Source of the DNA: Oribacterium sp. P6A1
GTDB lineage: Bacteria > Bacillota > Clostridia > Lachnospirales > Lachnospiraceae
Length of the DNA stretch: 64,000 bases
NCBI RefSeq assembly: GCF_000702885.1
Contig: NZ_JNKO01000013.1
Location: forward strand, 1-64,000
Reading direction: 5' to 3'
A program made the translations under genes and the position numbers. Below are positions 53,283 through 61,766 of the stretch, one piece after another (the stretch's first letter is position 1; the number at the start of each line of letters is the position of its first letter). The notes beneath the pieces are model-generated. The model was not told where the DNA came from, searched no databases, and was given only the letters and a program-made list of their open reading frames with translations.

Positions 53283-53311
53283 TACCGCCTTCTGAAATAA
53301 AGGAGATAAGA

Positions 53312-53920
53312 TTGAAAATAATATCAGTCAACCTTGAACAGGTATTGGGAGTCAAGTCAGAACTTCCTTCAACAGGAAAGCCGGAGTTTGTTATGGCCGG
53401 AAGATCGAACGTTGGTAAATCATCCTTTATCAATGCTTTCATCAACCGTAAAAACTACGCCCGTACCAGTTCTACTCCGGGAAAAACACGAACTATTAAC
53501 TTTTACAATATAAACGAACGTTTCTATCTTGTAGATCTTCCCGGTTACGGCTATGCCGCTACCGGTGCGGTGGAACAGGAAAAATGGGGCCGTATGATCA
53601 ACAAGTATCTCGAGACCTCGGAAGATATCGAGGAAGTCATCCAGTTCGTTGACATCAGACACGAGCCATCCAAACAGGATATTCAGATGTTTGACTTCGT
53701 CAAGCAGTCCACAGGTTTCGAGCCCATCGTCATACTGACAAAGGCAGACAAGATTAAGCGTTCTCAGATCAAGAAACAGACAGATGTCATCAGAAAGTGT
53801 CTGAATGCAACAACAAATTGTGTCATGATTCCGTTTTCTTCGGAGACAAAACAGGGCCTTCAGGAGATTTACGCTATAATAGATGACATCATAGATACTC
53901 CGGAAAAATCAGAGGAGTAA
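53312..53920 (+). CDS. engB: Ribosome biogenesis GTP-binding protein EngB/YsxC
   Basis: The 202-residue GTPase assists 50S assembly. G1 is GRSNVGKSS, switch Thr is in TSSTPGKTRT, G3 is DLPGYG, and G4 is LTKADK. The translation starts at TTG 53312, with AGGAG at 53301-53305 and no nearby ATG in frame. It follows clpX by 29 nt, as in many Firmicutes. Confidence 0.95.
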   Translation: MKIISVNLEQVLGVKSELPSTGKPEFVMAGRSNVGKSSFINAFINRKNYARTSSTPGKTRTINFYNINERFYLVDLPGYGYAATGAVEQEKWGRMINKYLETSEDIEEVIQFVDIRHEPSKQDIQMFDFVKQSTGFEPIVILTKADKIKRSQIKKQTDVIRKCLNATTNCVMIPFSSETKQGLQEIYAIIDDIIDTPEKSEE

Positions 53921-54006
53921 AATCCTGTCAGTTTATCTCATAATTATTGAAAAACTGATATATCCTCCTGCAGGAGGAGTAAAATCAAGGACTTTCAGAA
54001 ATATGC

Positions 54007-54035
54007 TTGACACATTATTCGTTCAGTGCTATCAT
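54007..54035 (+). promoter_or_regulatory. Promoter of the infC operon
   Basis: TTGACA (54007-54012), 17-bp spacer, TATCAT (54030-54035). Confidence 0.75.
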
Positions 54036-54041
54036 TCTAAA

Positions 54042-54175
54042 GTCGTTTAGACACAGGAAAGTAGGTATCCACCTCACCTCGGCAGTCCGATACTGACCCG
54101 GGTTCATATTTGATTATTACTTCGTGTATATTCATTATGGTGGATTTGGCTTACAATCCACCATATTTTTGTATA
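54042..54175 (+). promoter_or_regulatory. infC leader with attenuator, probable L20 leader
   Basis: A leader of about 150 nt precedes infC. Its 3' part holds ATGGTGGATT (54137-54146) pairing with AATCCACCAT (54155-54164) and a T-run, a clear terminator placed before the first gene. In Firmicutes the infC-rpmI-rplT operon is repressed by L20 binding such a leader. The upstream part (around 54060-54110, with GTAGGTATCCACCTC) would be the sensing fold; I did not verify it against the L20-leader model. Confidence 0.65.
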
Positions 54176-54201
54176 TATAGATGTACCATGGAGAGGAGTT
54201 T

Positions 54202-54723
54202 ATGGCTATTAAGAAAAACGCAGACATCGAGATAAACGAGCAGATCAGAGACAAAGAGGTAAGAGTAATTGGAGCCAACGGAGACCAGTTAGGTGTCATG
54301 TCTTCCAAGGATGCTTACATGATGGCAAAAGAAGCAGACCTTGATCTCATCAAGATTGCTGCCAATGCTACGCCACCTGTCGTTAAGATTGCTGACTTCG
54401 GTAAGTATCGTTATGAGATGATGCGCAAAGAAAAAGAAGCCAAGAAGAATCAGCATGTAACTGAGATCAAGGAGATTCGTATGACACCGAACATCGATAC
54501 CAACGATCTCAACACAAAGTTGGGTGCTGCAAGAAAATTCCTTGAGAAGGGCAACAAGGTTAAGGTTGCTCTCAGATTCAGAGGTCGTGAAATGTCACGT
54601 ATGAATCAGTCCAAGTATATTCTTGATGAGTTTGCAGAGAAGTTAAAGGACATTGCTGTTCTTGACAAGCCTGCAAAGATCGAAGGCAGAAATATGGCGA
54701 TTGTTATAAGCCCTAAAAAGTAA
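54202..54723 (+). CDS. infC: Translation initiation factor IF-3
   Basis: The 173-residue factor binds the 30S subunit and checks start-codon pairing. The N-domain begins after a short tail with [14 protein letters not shown]. The linker [17 protein letters not shown] is basic, and the C-domain starts [14 protein letters not shown] and contains [21 protein letters not shown] is directly upstream of ATG 54202; seven upstream codons from 54181 overlap that site. Confidence 0.95.
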   Translation: MAIKKNADIEINEQIRDKEVRVIGANGDQLGVMSSKDAYMMAKEADLDLIKIAANATPPVVKIADFGKYRYEMMRKEKEAKKNQHVTEIKEIRMTPNIDTNDLNTKLGAARKFLEKGNKVKVALRFRGREMSRMNQSKYILDEFAEKLKDIAVLDKPAKIEGRNMAIVISPKK

Positions 54724-54740
54724 ATTCACAGGAGGCTAAT

Positions 54741-54944
54741 ATGGCACAGTTAAAGCTTAAGACAAAGAAAGCCGCTGCTAAGCGCTTTAAGGTTACCGGA
54801 ACTGGTAAGCTCGTAAGAAACAAGGCTTATAAGTCCCACATCCTTACAAAGAAGACAACCAAGCGTAAGAGAGGTCTTCGCAAGGATACTGTAGTTGATT
54901 CAACAAACGTAAAGACAATGAAGAAGATTCTTCCATATCTTTAA
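54741..54944 (+). CDS. rpmI: 50S ribosomal protein L35
   Basis: The 67-residue basic protein starts [22 protein letters not shown] and contains [18 protein letters not shown], the L35 pattern. It lies 17 nt after infC with AGGAGG upstream. Confidence 0.96.
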   Translation: MAQLKLKTKKAAAKRFKVTGTGKLVRNKAYKSHILTKKTTKRKRGLRKDTVVDSTNVKTMKKILPYL

Positions 54945-54972
54945 TTTGTAGGCCTTAGAGGAGGAAATTAAA

Positions 54973-55329
54973 ATGAGAATTAAGGGCGGATTAAACGCTA
55001 AGAAGAAGCATAATAGAGTACTCAAGCTGGCTAAAGGCTACAGAGGATCTCGTTCAAAGCACTATAGAGTAGCTAAGCAGAGCGTAATGAGAGCTCTCAC
55101 AGAGTCTTACAGAGGACGTAAGGAGAGAAAGAGACAGTTCAGACAGCTCTGGATTGCTCGTATCAACGCAGCTGCAAGACTTAACGGTCTTTCATACAGC
55201 AAGTTCATGTTCGGTCTCAAGTCAGCAGGTGTTGACATGAACCGTAAGATGCTTTCTGAGGTAGCTATCGCTGATCCAGAGGGATTCGCAAAGCTTGCAG
55301 AGACAGCAAAGGCTCAGCTTAACAAGTAA
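54973..55329 (+). CDS. rplT: 50S ribosomal protein L20
   Basis: The 118-residue protein starts [20 protein letters not shown] and continues [21 protein letters not shown] and [20 protein letters not shown]. It binds 23S rRNA early in assembly and is the likely repressor of its own operon. GAGGAGG is upstream. Confidence 0.97.
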   Translation: MRIKGGLNAKKKHNRVLKLAKGYRGSRSKHYRVAKQSVMRALTESYRGRKERKRQFRQLWIARINAAARLNGLSYSKFMFGLKSAGVDMNRKMLSEVAIADPEGFAKLAETAKAQLNK

Positions 55330-55348
55330 TTTCAAATTGCTTTTAACC

Positions 55349-55376
55349 CCCCGATGTTTATACATCGGGGATTTTT
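55349..55376 (+). terminator. Intrinsic terminator of infC-rpmI-rplT
   Basis: CCCCGATGT (55349-55357) pairs with ACATCGGGG (55362-55370), 4-nt loop, followed by five Ts. Confidence 0.94.
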
Positions 55377-55471
55377 ATTGTCAGCTGAGAGAGGTCATTT
55401 TCACTAAGTACAGAAATGTGAGTCCGGACCTTACAGTACTCTGATACCGGACTTATACATTAAATTTCATG

Positions 55472-55500
55472 TTGACTGAGATGTTTCTATGTGCTAATAT
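55472..55500 (+). promoter_or_regulatory. Promoter of the tRNA-Leu gene
   Basis: TTGACT (55472-55477), 17-bp spacer, TAATAT (55495-55500), about 10 nt before the tRNA. Confidence 0.7.
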
Positions 55501-55510
55501 TTAGAAGTTC

Positions 55511-55593
55511 GCGGAGGTGGCGGAACGGCAGACGCGCACGGTTCAGGTCCGTGTGAGGTAACACTCTTGAGGGTTCAAATCCCTTTCTCCGCA
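55511..55593 (+). tRNA. tRNA-Leu, anticodon CAG
   Basis: The 83-nt cloverleaf with long variable arm begins GCGGAGG and ends TCTCCGC plus discriminator A (one G-U closes the acceptor stem). The anticodon stem CACGG/CCGTG holds loop TTCAGGT, reading CUG. The variable arm is a GTGAG/CACTC-type stem, and the T arm contains GGTTCAAATCC. CCA is not encoded. Confidence 0.96.
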
Positions 55594-55601
55594 GTATTCA
55601 G

Positions 55602-55628
55602 GCATCGGTTCAGACCGGTGCTTTTTTT
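55602..55628 (+). terminator. Intrinsic terminator of tRNA-Leu
   Basis: GCATCGGT (55602-55609) pairs with ACCGGTGC (55614-55621) with one G-T pair, followed by seven Ts. Confidence 0.92.
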
Positions 55629-55710
55629 GTCCGTTAATCCACTAGCAAAGCCGTGATCACCGGGAATATAATTCCCACTGTGCTCCGCTGAAATCTGTAT
55701 TTTCTCAAAA

Positions 55711-55748
55711 CAAAAAGAGCCCACAGCCTATAAAGCTGTGAGCGCCTG
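55711..55748 (-). terminator. Terminator of the COG2426 gene
   Basis: On the minus strand, GCGCTCACAGC and GCTGTGGGCTC form an imperfect 11-bp stem followed by TTTTTG. It lies 14 bp beyond the stop at 55762. Confidence 0.8.
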
Positions 55749-55761
55749 AATTATTTTTTCT

Positions 55762-56259
55762 TTAAATAATGTTTCCCAGAATTCCGTAAGAAACAACCGA
55801 CATGATAACCGATGCCATAAGTATACCTGTAAGTATGGCCGGAACGGACTTTCTCCGTGGCATGTGAAGAAGACCTGCCACCAGGGAACCTGTCCAGGCT
55901 CCCGTTCCCGGAAGAGGTATACCCACAAACAGGGTAAGACCCCAAAAATCATATTTTTCTATAGCAGCCTGATTCTTTTCAACCTTTTTTCTGAGCCACA
56001 TGGCGATCTTTTTTGTAGGTCCGAACTTTTCCATAAGGAGAACTATTTTTTCAATAAAAAACAGTACAAAAGGTATCGGAAGAAGATTGCCTATGATGCA
56101 TATCATAAGAGCCTTCAGATAAGCAACATCCAAAAGTGATGCTGCCAGCAGTCCCCCTCTGAGCTCCAGAACCGGCATCATGGAAATGATGAAGACCACT
56201 GACTCTCTGGAGAGAATACTGCTCATATTCTCGGTCAAAACATTCACTAAACTATCCAT
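55762..56259 (-). CDS. Small membrane protein of the COG2426 (small multi-drug export) family
   Basis: The 165-residue protein has about four hydrophobic segments: VVFIISMMPVLELRGGLLAAS, LMICIIGNLLPIPFVLFFI, GLTLFVGIPLPGTGAWTGSL and a last one near the C-terminus. The MPVLELRGG and PLPGTGAWTG blocks are family hallmarks. The export role is by annotation habit only; the true function is unproven. AGGAGG lies 5 nt before the ATG on the minus strand. It is a single gene, divergent from the cdaA operon. Confidence 0.85.
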   Translation of the reverse strand: MDSLVNVLTENMSSILSRESVVFIISMMPVLELRGGLLAASLLDVAYLKALMICIIGNLLPIPFVLFFIEKIVLLMEKFGPTKKIAMWLRKKVEKNQAAIEKYDFWGLTLFVGIPLPGTGAWTGSLVAGLLHMPRRKSVPAILTGILMASVIMSVVSYGILGNII

Positions 56260-56343
56260 TTATCCTCCTAAATACAATCGTTTCACGCCTCATAATCAAT
56301 GCTTAAATTTTTATTACTGCATGTTTCGGGAAGACCATCTTCC

Positions 56344-56372
56344 TTGAATGCAAAAATAAGATGTGCTAAACT
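56344..56372 (+). promoter_or_regulatory. Candidate promoter of the cdaA operon
   Basis: TTGAAT (56344-56349), 17-bp spacer, TAAACT (56367-56372). Both boxes are imperfect; it is the best-spaced pair in the 246-bp gap. Confidence 0.35.
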
Positions 56373-56505
56373 TAATAGATGACTTAATGTCTGATAGTGT
56401 ACCTTTACGTACTCAGCAGATTCTAAATGAAACATCAATATGTGTCAAGAACAGCATTATCATACTTTATGAAGCTGTAATCATCCTTAAAAGAAAGAAA
56501 TATAT

Positions 56506-56664
56506 ATGATTAACTACGAAGAAGAAATAAAGCGTTTTAAACCAAGTCTCGATGTGGATCAGATAGAAGATGCCATAGTCAAAACAGATTTAACCGATAT
56601 GCATGAGATCATGACAAAACTGATTGAAGATGCCATCGAACTTAAGAAGGACAACGACAAATGA
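56506..56664 (+). CDS. Small acidic protein, 52 residues, unknown function
   Basis: The reading frame starts at ATG 56506 (INYEEEIKRFKPSLDV onward) and stops at TGA 56662-56664. AAAGAAAG upstream is a weak ribosome-binding site. The TGA overlaps the ATG of the TPR gene (ATGA), a strong sign that it is translated and coupled. The protein is acidic and helical, with no membrane segment. I do not recognise it. Confidence 0.7.
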   Translation: MINYEEEIKRFKPSLDVDQIEDAIVKTDLTDMHEIMTKLIEDAIELKKDNDK

Positions 56665-57962
56665 ACTACGATATAACTCTCGATCGTATTGCGAACTGCT
56701 ACTACAATCTCGGTCTTGAGCGAGCAAAATTGCGAGATTTAAGCGGGGCAGCAGAGCTTCTTAAAAAGTCCCTGCTTTTCAATAAATACCAGATTGATGC
56801 CAGAAATCTTTTGGGACTCATATTTTTTGAGTGCGGCGAAACAGCAGATGCTTTGACACAATGGGTCATCAGTAACAACCTCATGAGCGAGAACAATATC
56901 GCCGACTATTATCTTGAAGAGATTCAGCGTAAGCCTGCCATACTCCGTATCTGCACGGACAATGTAAACAGGTACAATCAGGCACTTATCTACGCTCAAA
57001 GCAACAACGAGGACCTGGCCATAATGCAGCTCAACCAGGTAATTCAAGACAGCCCTAACTACGTAAAGGCCCATATACTACTTTCTCTTCTTTATATGAA
57101 GAGAGAGCAATGGGTCAAGGCCGGAAGAAGTCTTTATAAGGTTTTAAAGATAGACAGAAACAATCCCAAGGCTCTGGTTCTTATGGATGAGGTAAAACAG
57201 AGAACCGGCCGTAAAGAGGTTGAACAGAGCAAGCTGAGAAACGCTTTCTCCCATCGTAAGATGACTGACGATGACGTCATAGTCCCTCAGGAAGTAAAGG
57301 AAGTTTCACCATGGATGGTGGTTTTTTATATATTATCCGGTGTTGTCCTTTCTCTGTTCACTTTCAACCTGCTGATACTTCCGGCAAAGACACGTGCCCT
57401 CAATGCGAGCAACAATCAGGAACTCATTTCCTATACAGATAAGCTTGATCTTGCAAACAGAGAGATAAAGGACCTGAACGAACAGTACAGCACCTTGGAA
57501 AAGCAGTATCAGGAAGCTGCACTTCAGATCCAGCAGTTCCAGAATGCCAACGAATCCTTCATGGGGCAGTACCGTGCACTTACCCAGATAAATCAGGCTT
57601 ATGACAGCGGAGATATAGTTCTTGCGGCACAGCTTTATACCGGTCTTAATCCTTCACAGATAGTTGATGATAACCTGTTATCCCAGTATCAGAGCATCAA
57701 ACATATCATGGAAAGCTCTGTATATCAGGAGCTTGCAAAGAAGGCCACAGATGCATGGAACGCCGGAGACCAGCAGAATGCAGGTGAGTTGTATCTGCTC
57801 AGCGTAACTATACGTGAAGATCCCGAGAACATGTTCCTTCTTGCCAGACTCTACCAGTCCATGGGACGTTCAGACGACGCCAATACTCTTTTCGACAAGA
57901 TCATAGGGTCTTATCCCGATTCATCCTACGCCGAAAAAGCAAGGAGTATCCGCGGTTATTAA
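56661..57962 (+). CDS. TPR-repeat protein with one central membrane helix
   Basis: The 433-residue protein has TPR-like helical pairs in the first 190 residues (YYNLGLERAKLRDLSGAAELL, NYVKAHILLSLLYMKREQW). One membrane helix follows at about 217-240 (MVVFYILSGVVLSLFTFN), then a coiled coil (about 255-300, ANREIKDLNEQYSTLEKQYQ) and more TPRs to the end. The order implies TPR domains on both sides of the membrane, a scaffold-like layout. It is the second gene of the operon leading to cdaA. Function unknown. Confidence 0.8.
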   Translation: MNYDITLDRIANCYYNLGLERAKLRDLSGAAELLKKSLLFNKYQIDARNLLGLIFFECGETADALTQWVISNNLMSENNIADYYLEEIQRKPAILRICTDNVNRYNQALIYAQSNNEDLAIMQLNQVIQDSPNYVKAHILLSLLYMKREQWVKAGRSLYKVLKIDRNNPKALVLMDEVKQRTGRKEVEQSKLRNAFSHRKMTDDDVIVPQEVKEVSPWMVVFYILSGVVLSLFTFNLLILPAKTRALNASNNQELISYTDKLDLANREIKDLNEQYSTLEKQYQEAALQIQQFQNANESFMGQYRALTQINQAYDSGDIVLAAQLYTGLNPSQIVDDNLLSQYQSIKHIMESSVYQELAKKATDAWNAGDQQNAGELYLLSVTIREDPENMFLLARLYQSMGRSDDANTLFDKIIGSYPDSSYAEKARSIRGY

Positions 57963-57978
57963 TTATGAGGTAAATAAC

Positions 57979-58746
57979 ATGCTCAATGTTGAGAAAATTC
58001 GACTTATGGCACAGCTTTCCATATACGAAAGAAAAGAGGGAAAAGGCATAATCGAGACAAGCAAGCACTTCAAGGGAGACTACATCTCCCGAAGGCTTCT
58101 TACCTCAGCCATTTTCTATACCTTATGCTTTATATTGATAACAGTGGTTCTCACCATCATAAACCTCGAAGAGGTGCTTCTCCGTCTGAACATTCCTTTC
58201 ATCATGGAATCACTTCGTTCTATATTTTACATATACCTTATAGGTATGGTGATTATGCTGCTTATCGCCTATGTCAGGTACAATGCAAGTTATGATTACG
58301 CTCACAGAAAAAGTCTTTTCTATGCTGCAAAACTTGATAAGCTCCTTCGTATGCAGGAAAATGAAAATGATATTCTCGACATAACAGAAGAGGAGTCCGA
58401 GTACTATAAGGAAACCGGCGGCAGGATCAGGGTTTATGATGATAAGCGCAATACCTGGGAAACCGTAAAGCCAAAGTTCCATACCGTTGTAACCCGTGGA
58501 AAAGCAGGAAATGATCTCGGCAATACCGGAAAAACTGATATTCAGTTCACTCCTATACGGAATGGTTCATACAGTTCTCAGGAACCAACAGACGGATGGC
58601 TGGATGATCCGATAGACACAAGCTCATCTTCAGGCTTAAGCTCACGGGATAGTTCGTCTCCTCAGGGCGGATGGCTGGATGAGGATCTGGAAGATGATTA
58701 TGATGACGGACTGGATATCCTGAGCATTAATAAAAAAGACAAATGA
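57979..58746 (+). CDS. Two-helix membrane protein of unknown function
   Basis: In the 255-residue protein two membrane helices lie at about 38-60 (AIFYTLCFILITVVLTII) and 80-100 (IFYIYLIGMVIMLLIAYV). The cytoplasmic C-terminal 150 residues are charged and end in a Ser/Asp-rich, probably unstructured tail with DDPIDTSSSSG and DEDLEDDYDDGLD. The spacing to neighbours is 16 nt on each side. I do not recognise the family. Confidence 0.7.
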   Translation: MLNVEKIRLMAQLSIYERKEGKGIIETSKHFKGDYISRRLLTSAIFYTLCFILITVVLTIINLEEVLLRLNIPFIMESLRSIFYIYLIGMVIMLLIAYVRYNASYDYAHRKSLFYAAKLDKLLRMQENENDILDITEEESEYYKETGGRIRVYDDKRNTWETVKPKFHTVVTRGKAGNDLGNTGKTDIQFTPIRNGSYSSQEPTDGWLDDPIDTSSSSGLSSRDSSSPQGGWLDEDLEDDYDDGLDILSINKKDK

Positions 58747-58762
58747 AAGGCATGGCATACAG

Positions 58763-59662
58763 ATGTTACGTTTTAAAGAATCATTACAAAAATTCTATAC
58801 AGAAAATGATTATTGGACAGTACCGGTCACAAAAGCCATAACTGCATTTTTATGTTTTTTAACAGTCAACAGTCATGTAGGTTACAGTGACGTTTTATCA
58901 AATCCACTGATCTGTTTTGCCGCCTCTGTTCTGTGCTCATTTTTACCCTGGGCATGTATTCCTGTTTTTTTCTGCCTGTTTATCCTTGGTAATGCTTATG
59001 CCGCTTCACTGGACATAACCCTTGTTGCCATCGTAGTCCTTCTTTTGGCATCACTTATCCAGTCAGCCTTCAGAGCAGGTCACGCAGTACTCATCGCCCT
59101 TGTTCCTTTGTTTTTCTATATAAATATACCTTATGTTATTCCGGTTATCGCCGGATTGTCATTAGGGCTTATGTCCATAGTGCCTATCTCCATAGGCATT
59201 ATGCTTTACTATTTCATCGAATATATGGCCGGACATACTGCAATAGCAGCCTCTCAGGGTGACATCACTGCCATGGCTACCGCATACGCCGGACTTTTCG
59301 GAAATCTGTTCAAGGATAAGGATGCGATTGTTGCCATATTTGCATTTGCTCTTTGTGTTATAATTGTTTTTATAATCAGCCAGATTCCTTTTGAAGGAAA
59401 CTGGCTAGTTGCGGCAGCTGCAGGCATCATAGTGACTGCGGCGGCAACTGTTTTCGGCCGCATGCATTTCGGACTTGATATTTCATTTTTGGATATGCTG
59501 CCGGGACTTTTGATTTCCTGTATCATTTCCGTCGCTTACGTATTCGCATTTCACGCTGTGGATTATGAGCGCACCGAACGCCTTCGTTTTGAAGACGATG
59601 ACTATGTTTATTATGTTAAAGCCGTACCTAAATTGAAATCAGAAAATGAGGATGAAGTGTAA
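58763..59662 (+). CDS. Polytopic membrane protein of unknown function
   Basis: The 299-residue protein has about eight to nine hydrophobic segments, with short polar loops and a charged C-terminal tail (YERTERLRFEDDDYVYYVK). LMSIVPISIGIMLYYFIEYMAGH and GDITAMATAYAGLFGN lie in the middle. The gene overlaps the cdaA start by one base (TAATG), so it is translationally coupled to the cyclase. A link to c-di-AMP or envelope synthesis is inference only. Confidence 0.7.
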   Translation: MLRFKESLQKFYTENDYWTVPVTKAITAFLCFLTVNSHVGYSDVLSNPLICFAASVLCSFLPWACIPVFFCLFILGNAYAASLDITLVAIVVLLLASLIQSAFRAGHAVLIALVPLFFYINIPYVIPVIAGLSLGLMSIVPISIGIMLYYFIEYMAGHTAIAASQGDITAMATAYAGLFGNLFKDKDAIVAIFAFALCVIIVFIISQIPFEGNWLVAAAAGIIVTAAATVFGRMHFGLDISFLDMLPGLLISCIISVAYVFAFHAVDYERTERLRFEDDDYVYYVKAVPKLKSENEDEV

Positions 59663-60516
59663 TGCCTGAGTTTCTTTCAACGCTGCGGAGTTGGTTCAGT
59701 TTGCTGCCGCCATTTTATTTCACAAATATTCTGGAAATAATCATACTGGCAGTAATCGTGTACGAATTCCTCCTATGGATAAAAAACACACGTGCCTTTG
59801 AACTCCTCAAGGGTCTCGTTGTCATAGCTGCATTTATTGTTGTGGCCTGGTTCTTTAAACTCACAACCATAATGTGGATAATCGAAAAAATTTCGACAGC
59901 TTTTATCATCGCGGCTGTAGTAATTTTTCAGCCCGAGCTCAGAAAAGCTCTGGAGCAGCTTGGAAGCAGAAACTTCATTACCAGCCTGTTTCCAAATGAT
60001 GCAGAAGATTCCAGTATCAATACAATCAACGAAATAATCAGGGCAACTTTTGAGATGGCAAAAAAGAAGACAGGTGCTCTCATTGTCATTCAGCAGGAAC
60101 AGTCTCTCAATGATATTGCCGAGACAGGAATACCCATTAACGGTATCGTTTCTTCCGCTTTGCTCATAAACATATTTGAAAAAAACACACCTCTTCATGA
60201 TGGCGCAGTTGTAGTAGTGGGAGACCACGTTGTTTCCGCAACCTGTTATCTGCCATTATCGGATAGAGAAATCTCAAAAGATTTCGGCACACGTCACAGA
60301 GCCGCTCTTGGTGTTTCCGAAACCTGCGATGCCATAACCATAGTTGTGTCGGAAGAAACAGGCCGGGTTTCTGTTGCCGTGAACGGAGTACTGAAGCGTG
60401 CTGTGGATGCCGATGCCCTTCGCGGAATGCTTCCTGTTTATAAAAACGAAGAAACCACAACACCTCCGCAGCGTTTCCGTTTCTTTCGCAATAACAGAAA
60501 GGAGAGAGGGGAATGA
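59662..60516 (+). CDS. cdaA: Diadenylate cyclase (c-di-AMP synthase)
   Basis: The 284-residue membrane enzyme makes c-di-AMP from two ATP. Three membrane helices occupy the first 85 residues, then the DAC domain with DGA at 180-182 (LHDGAVVVVG) and RHR at 211-213 (FGTRHRAALG), both intact. c-di-AMP controls potassium and cell-wall homeostasis in Firmicutes. The cdaR gene overlaps its end by 4 nt. The glmM gene that commonly follows cdaR elsewhere is not here. Confidence 0.96.
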   Translation: MPEFLSTLRSWFSLLPPFYFTNILEIIILAVIVYEFLLWIKNTRAFELLKGLVVIAAFIVVAWFFKLTTIMWIIEKISTAFIIAAVVIFQPELRKALEQLGSRNFITSLFPNDAEDSSINTINEIIRATFEMAKKKTGALIVIQQEQSLNDIAETGIPINGIVSSALLINIFEKNTPLHDGAVVVVGDHVVSATCYLPLSDREISKDFGTRHRAALGVSETCDAITIVVSEETGRVSVAVNGVLKRAVDADALRGMLPVYKNEETTTPPQRFRFFRNNRKERGE

Positions 60517-61766
60517 TAAAACGGTTTTTCACAGAAAATCTGTCTCTTAAATGTATCAGCATCGTTCTCGCCTTTGTTATATGGATAATGGTAGTAAATG
60601 TCTCTAAACCCGAGACTACAGATACCAAAAGTGTTCAGCTGGAAGTAAAGAACCAGAATATATTTGAGGAAGATTCCAAAACCTGGTCCATAGACAGAAC
60701 CAATGTCAATGTTTCTTATAAAGTAAGAAGTGACGTCCGTTCCTCTATATCAAGTTCTGACTTCCATGCATATATCGATCTTTCGGATTACAGCATCACA
60801 GGTTCCGTACCAGTATATGTTGAAGTCTTAAACGGCAAAGAGACAATCATTGATTCAGTGGAAGTACATCCTTCCGTTGCCAAGGTAACTATCGAAAATG
60901 TTCAAAACAAAAAATTCGATATAAAATGTCAGACTCATGGAGAACCAAAGCCGGGTTATAAGGTTGCCAATATTATCCTTAGTCCCGAATCAGCATACCT
61001 GACAGGTCCTGAATCCGAAATAGGAAGGATCTCATCCATAGGAGTTAATATAGATGTATCCGGAATTTCCTCCAATCAGGACGGAATAACCAAATTGACA
61101 TATTATGACGCAAACGGAAATACATTGAATAATCTTAAGGAAGTTACCGCAAACCTTGAGGATATAAACTATTCGGTAACCATCCACAAGGAGAAGAGCA
61201 TTAACCTGCTTTCATCTGTTTCAGGAACACCTGCCGCAGGATATCAGTACGAATCCACCACTGTTTCCCCGGACAGCGTAACTCTTGCAGCTTCTCCCGG
61301 AGTCATTGAAGCCATGACTGTTTTTGAGCTTCCGGAGATCGATCTGAACGGAGTAACTGAGAGTGTTAATGTAACCTTTGATCTGTCTCAGTATCTCCCT
61401 GCAGGAATCGAACTTGCCGATGATCAGGATGCTCAGGTCAATGTACTCGTACGTATCGAAAAGCTGCCTGATGTAGGAGACAATCACGGAAACGGCGGAA
61501 TGGCGCCGGCACCGATTCCCAACCAGCCTTTTGAACCCATTGGCGGGGATTCAGGAAAGCAGGAACAAAAGCCACAGCATTCCGATGATCAGCCTTCACA
61601 AAACAGCTCTTCGGAAACAGTAAGCTCTGAGCCGGAAACCGGGGCTTCTGATTCGAATAGTGAAAGCGTATCAGATTCAACCCCTGAGAATGGCTCTTCT
61701 GCCGATAATGGCTCAGTCCAGGATCAGTTAAAAGAATCTTCACCTACGGAGAATACATCAAATTGA
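60513..61766 (+). CDS. cdaR: YbbR-domain regulator of CdaA
   Basis: The 417-residue protein has one N-terminal membrane helix (CISIVLAFVIWIMVVNVS) followed by about three to four YbbR repeats outside the membrane (VQLEVKNQNI, PVYVEVLNGKE, KKFDIKCQTHGEPKPGYKV, INLLSSVSGTPAAGYQ). The last 85 residues are Ser/Pro/Glu/Gln-rich and likely disordered. CdaR binds CdaA and tunes c-di-AMP synthesis. AGGAGAGAGG lies before the ATG at 60513, which overlaps the cdaA stop. Confidence 0.9.
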   Translation: MIKRFFTENLSLKCISIVLAFVIWIMVVNVSKPETTDTKSVQLEVKNQNIFEEDSKTWSIDRTNVNVSYKVRSDVRSSISSSDFHAYIDLSDYSITGSVPVYVEVLNGKETIIDSVEVHPSVAKVTIENVQNKKFDIKCQTHGEPKPGYKVANIILSPESAYLTGPESEIGRISSIGVNIDVSGISSNQDGITKLTYYDANGNTLNNLKEVTANLEDINYSVTIHKEKSINLLSSVSGTPAAGYQYESTTVSPDSVTLAASPGVIEAMTVFELPEIDLNGVTESVNVTFDLSQYLPAGIELADDQDAQVNVLVRIEKLPDVGDNHGNGGMAPAPIPNQPFEPIGGDSGKQEQKPQHSDDQPSQNSSSETVSSEPETGASDSNSESVSDSTPENGSSADNGSVQDQLKESSPTENTSN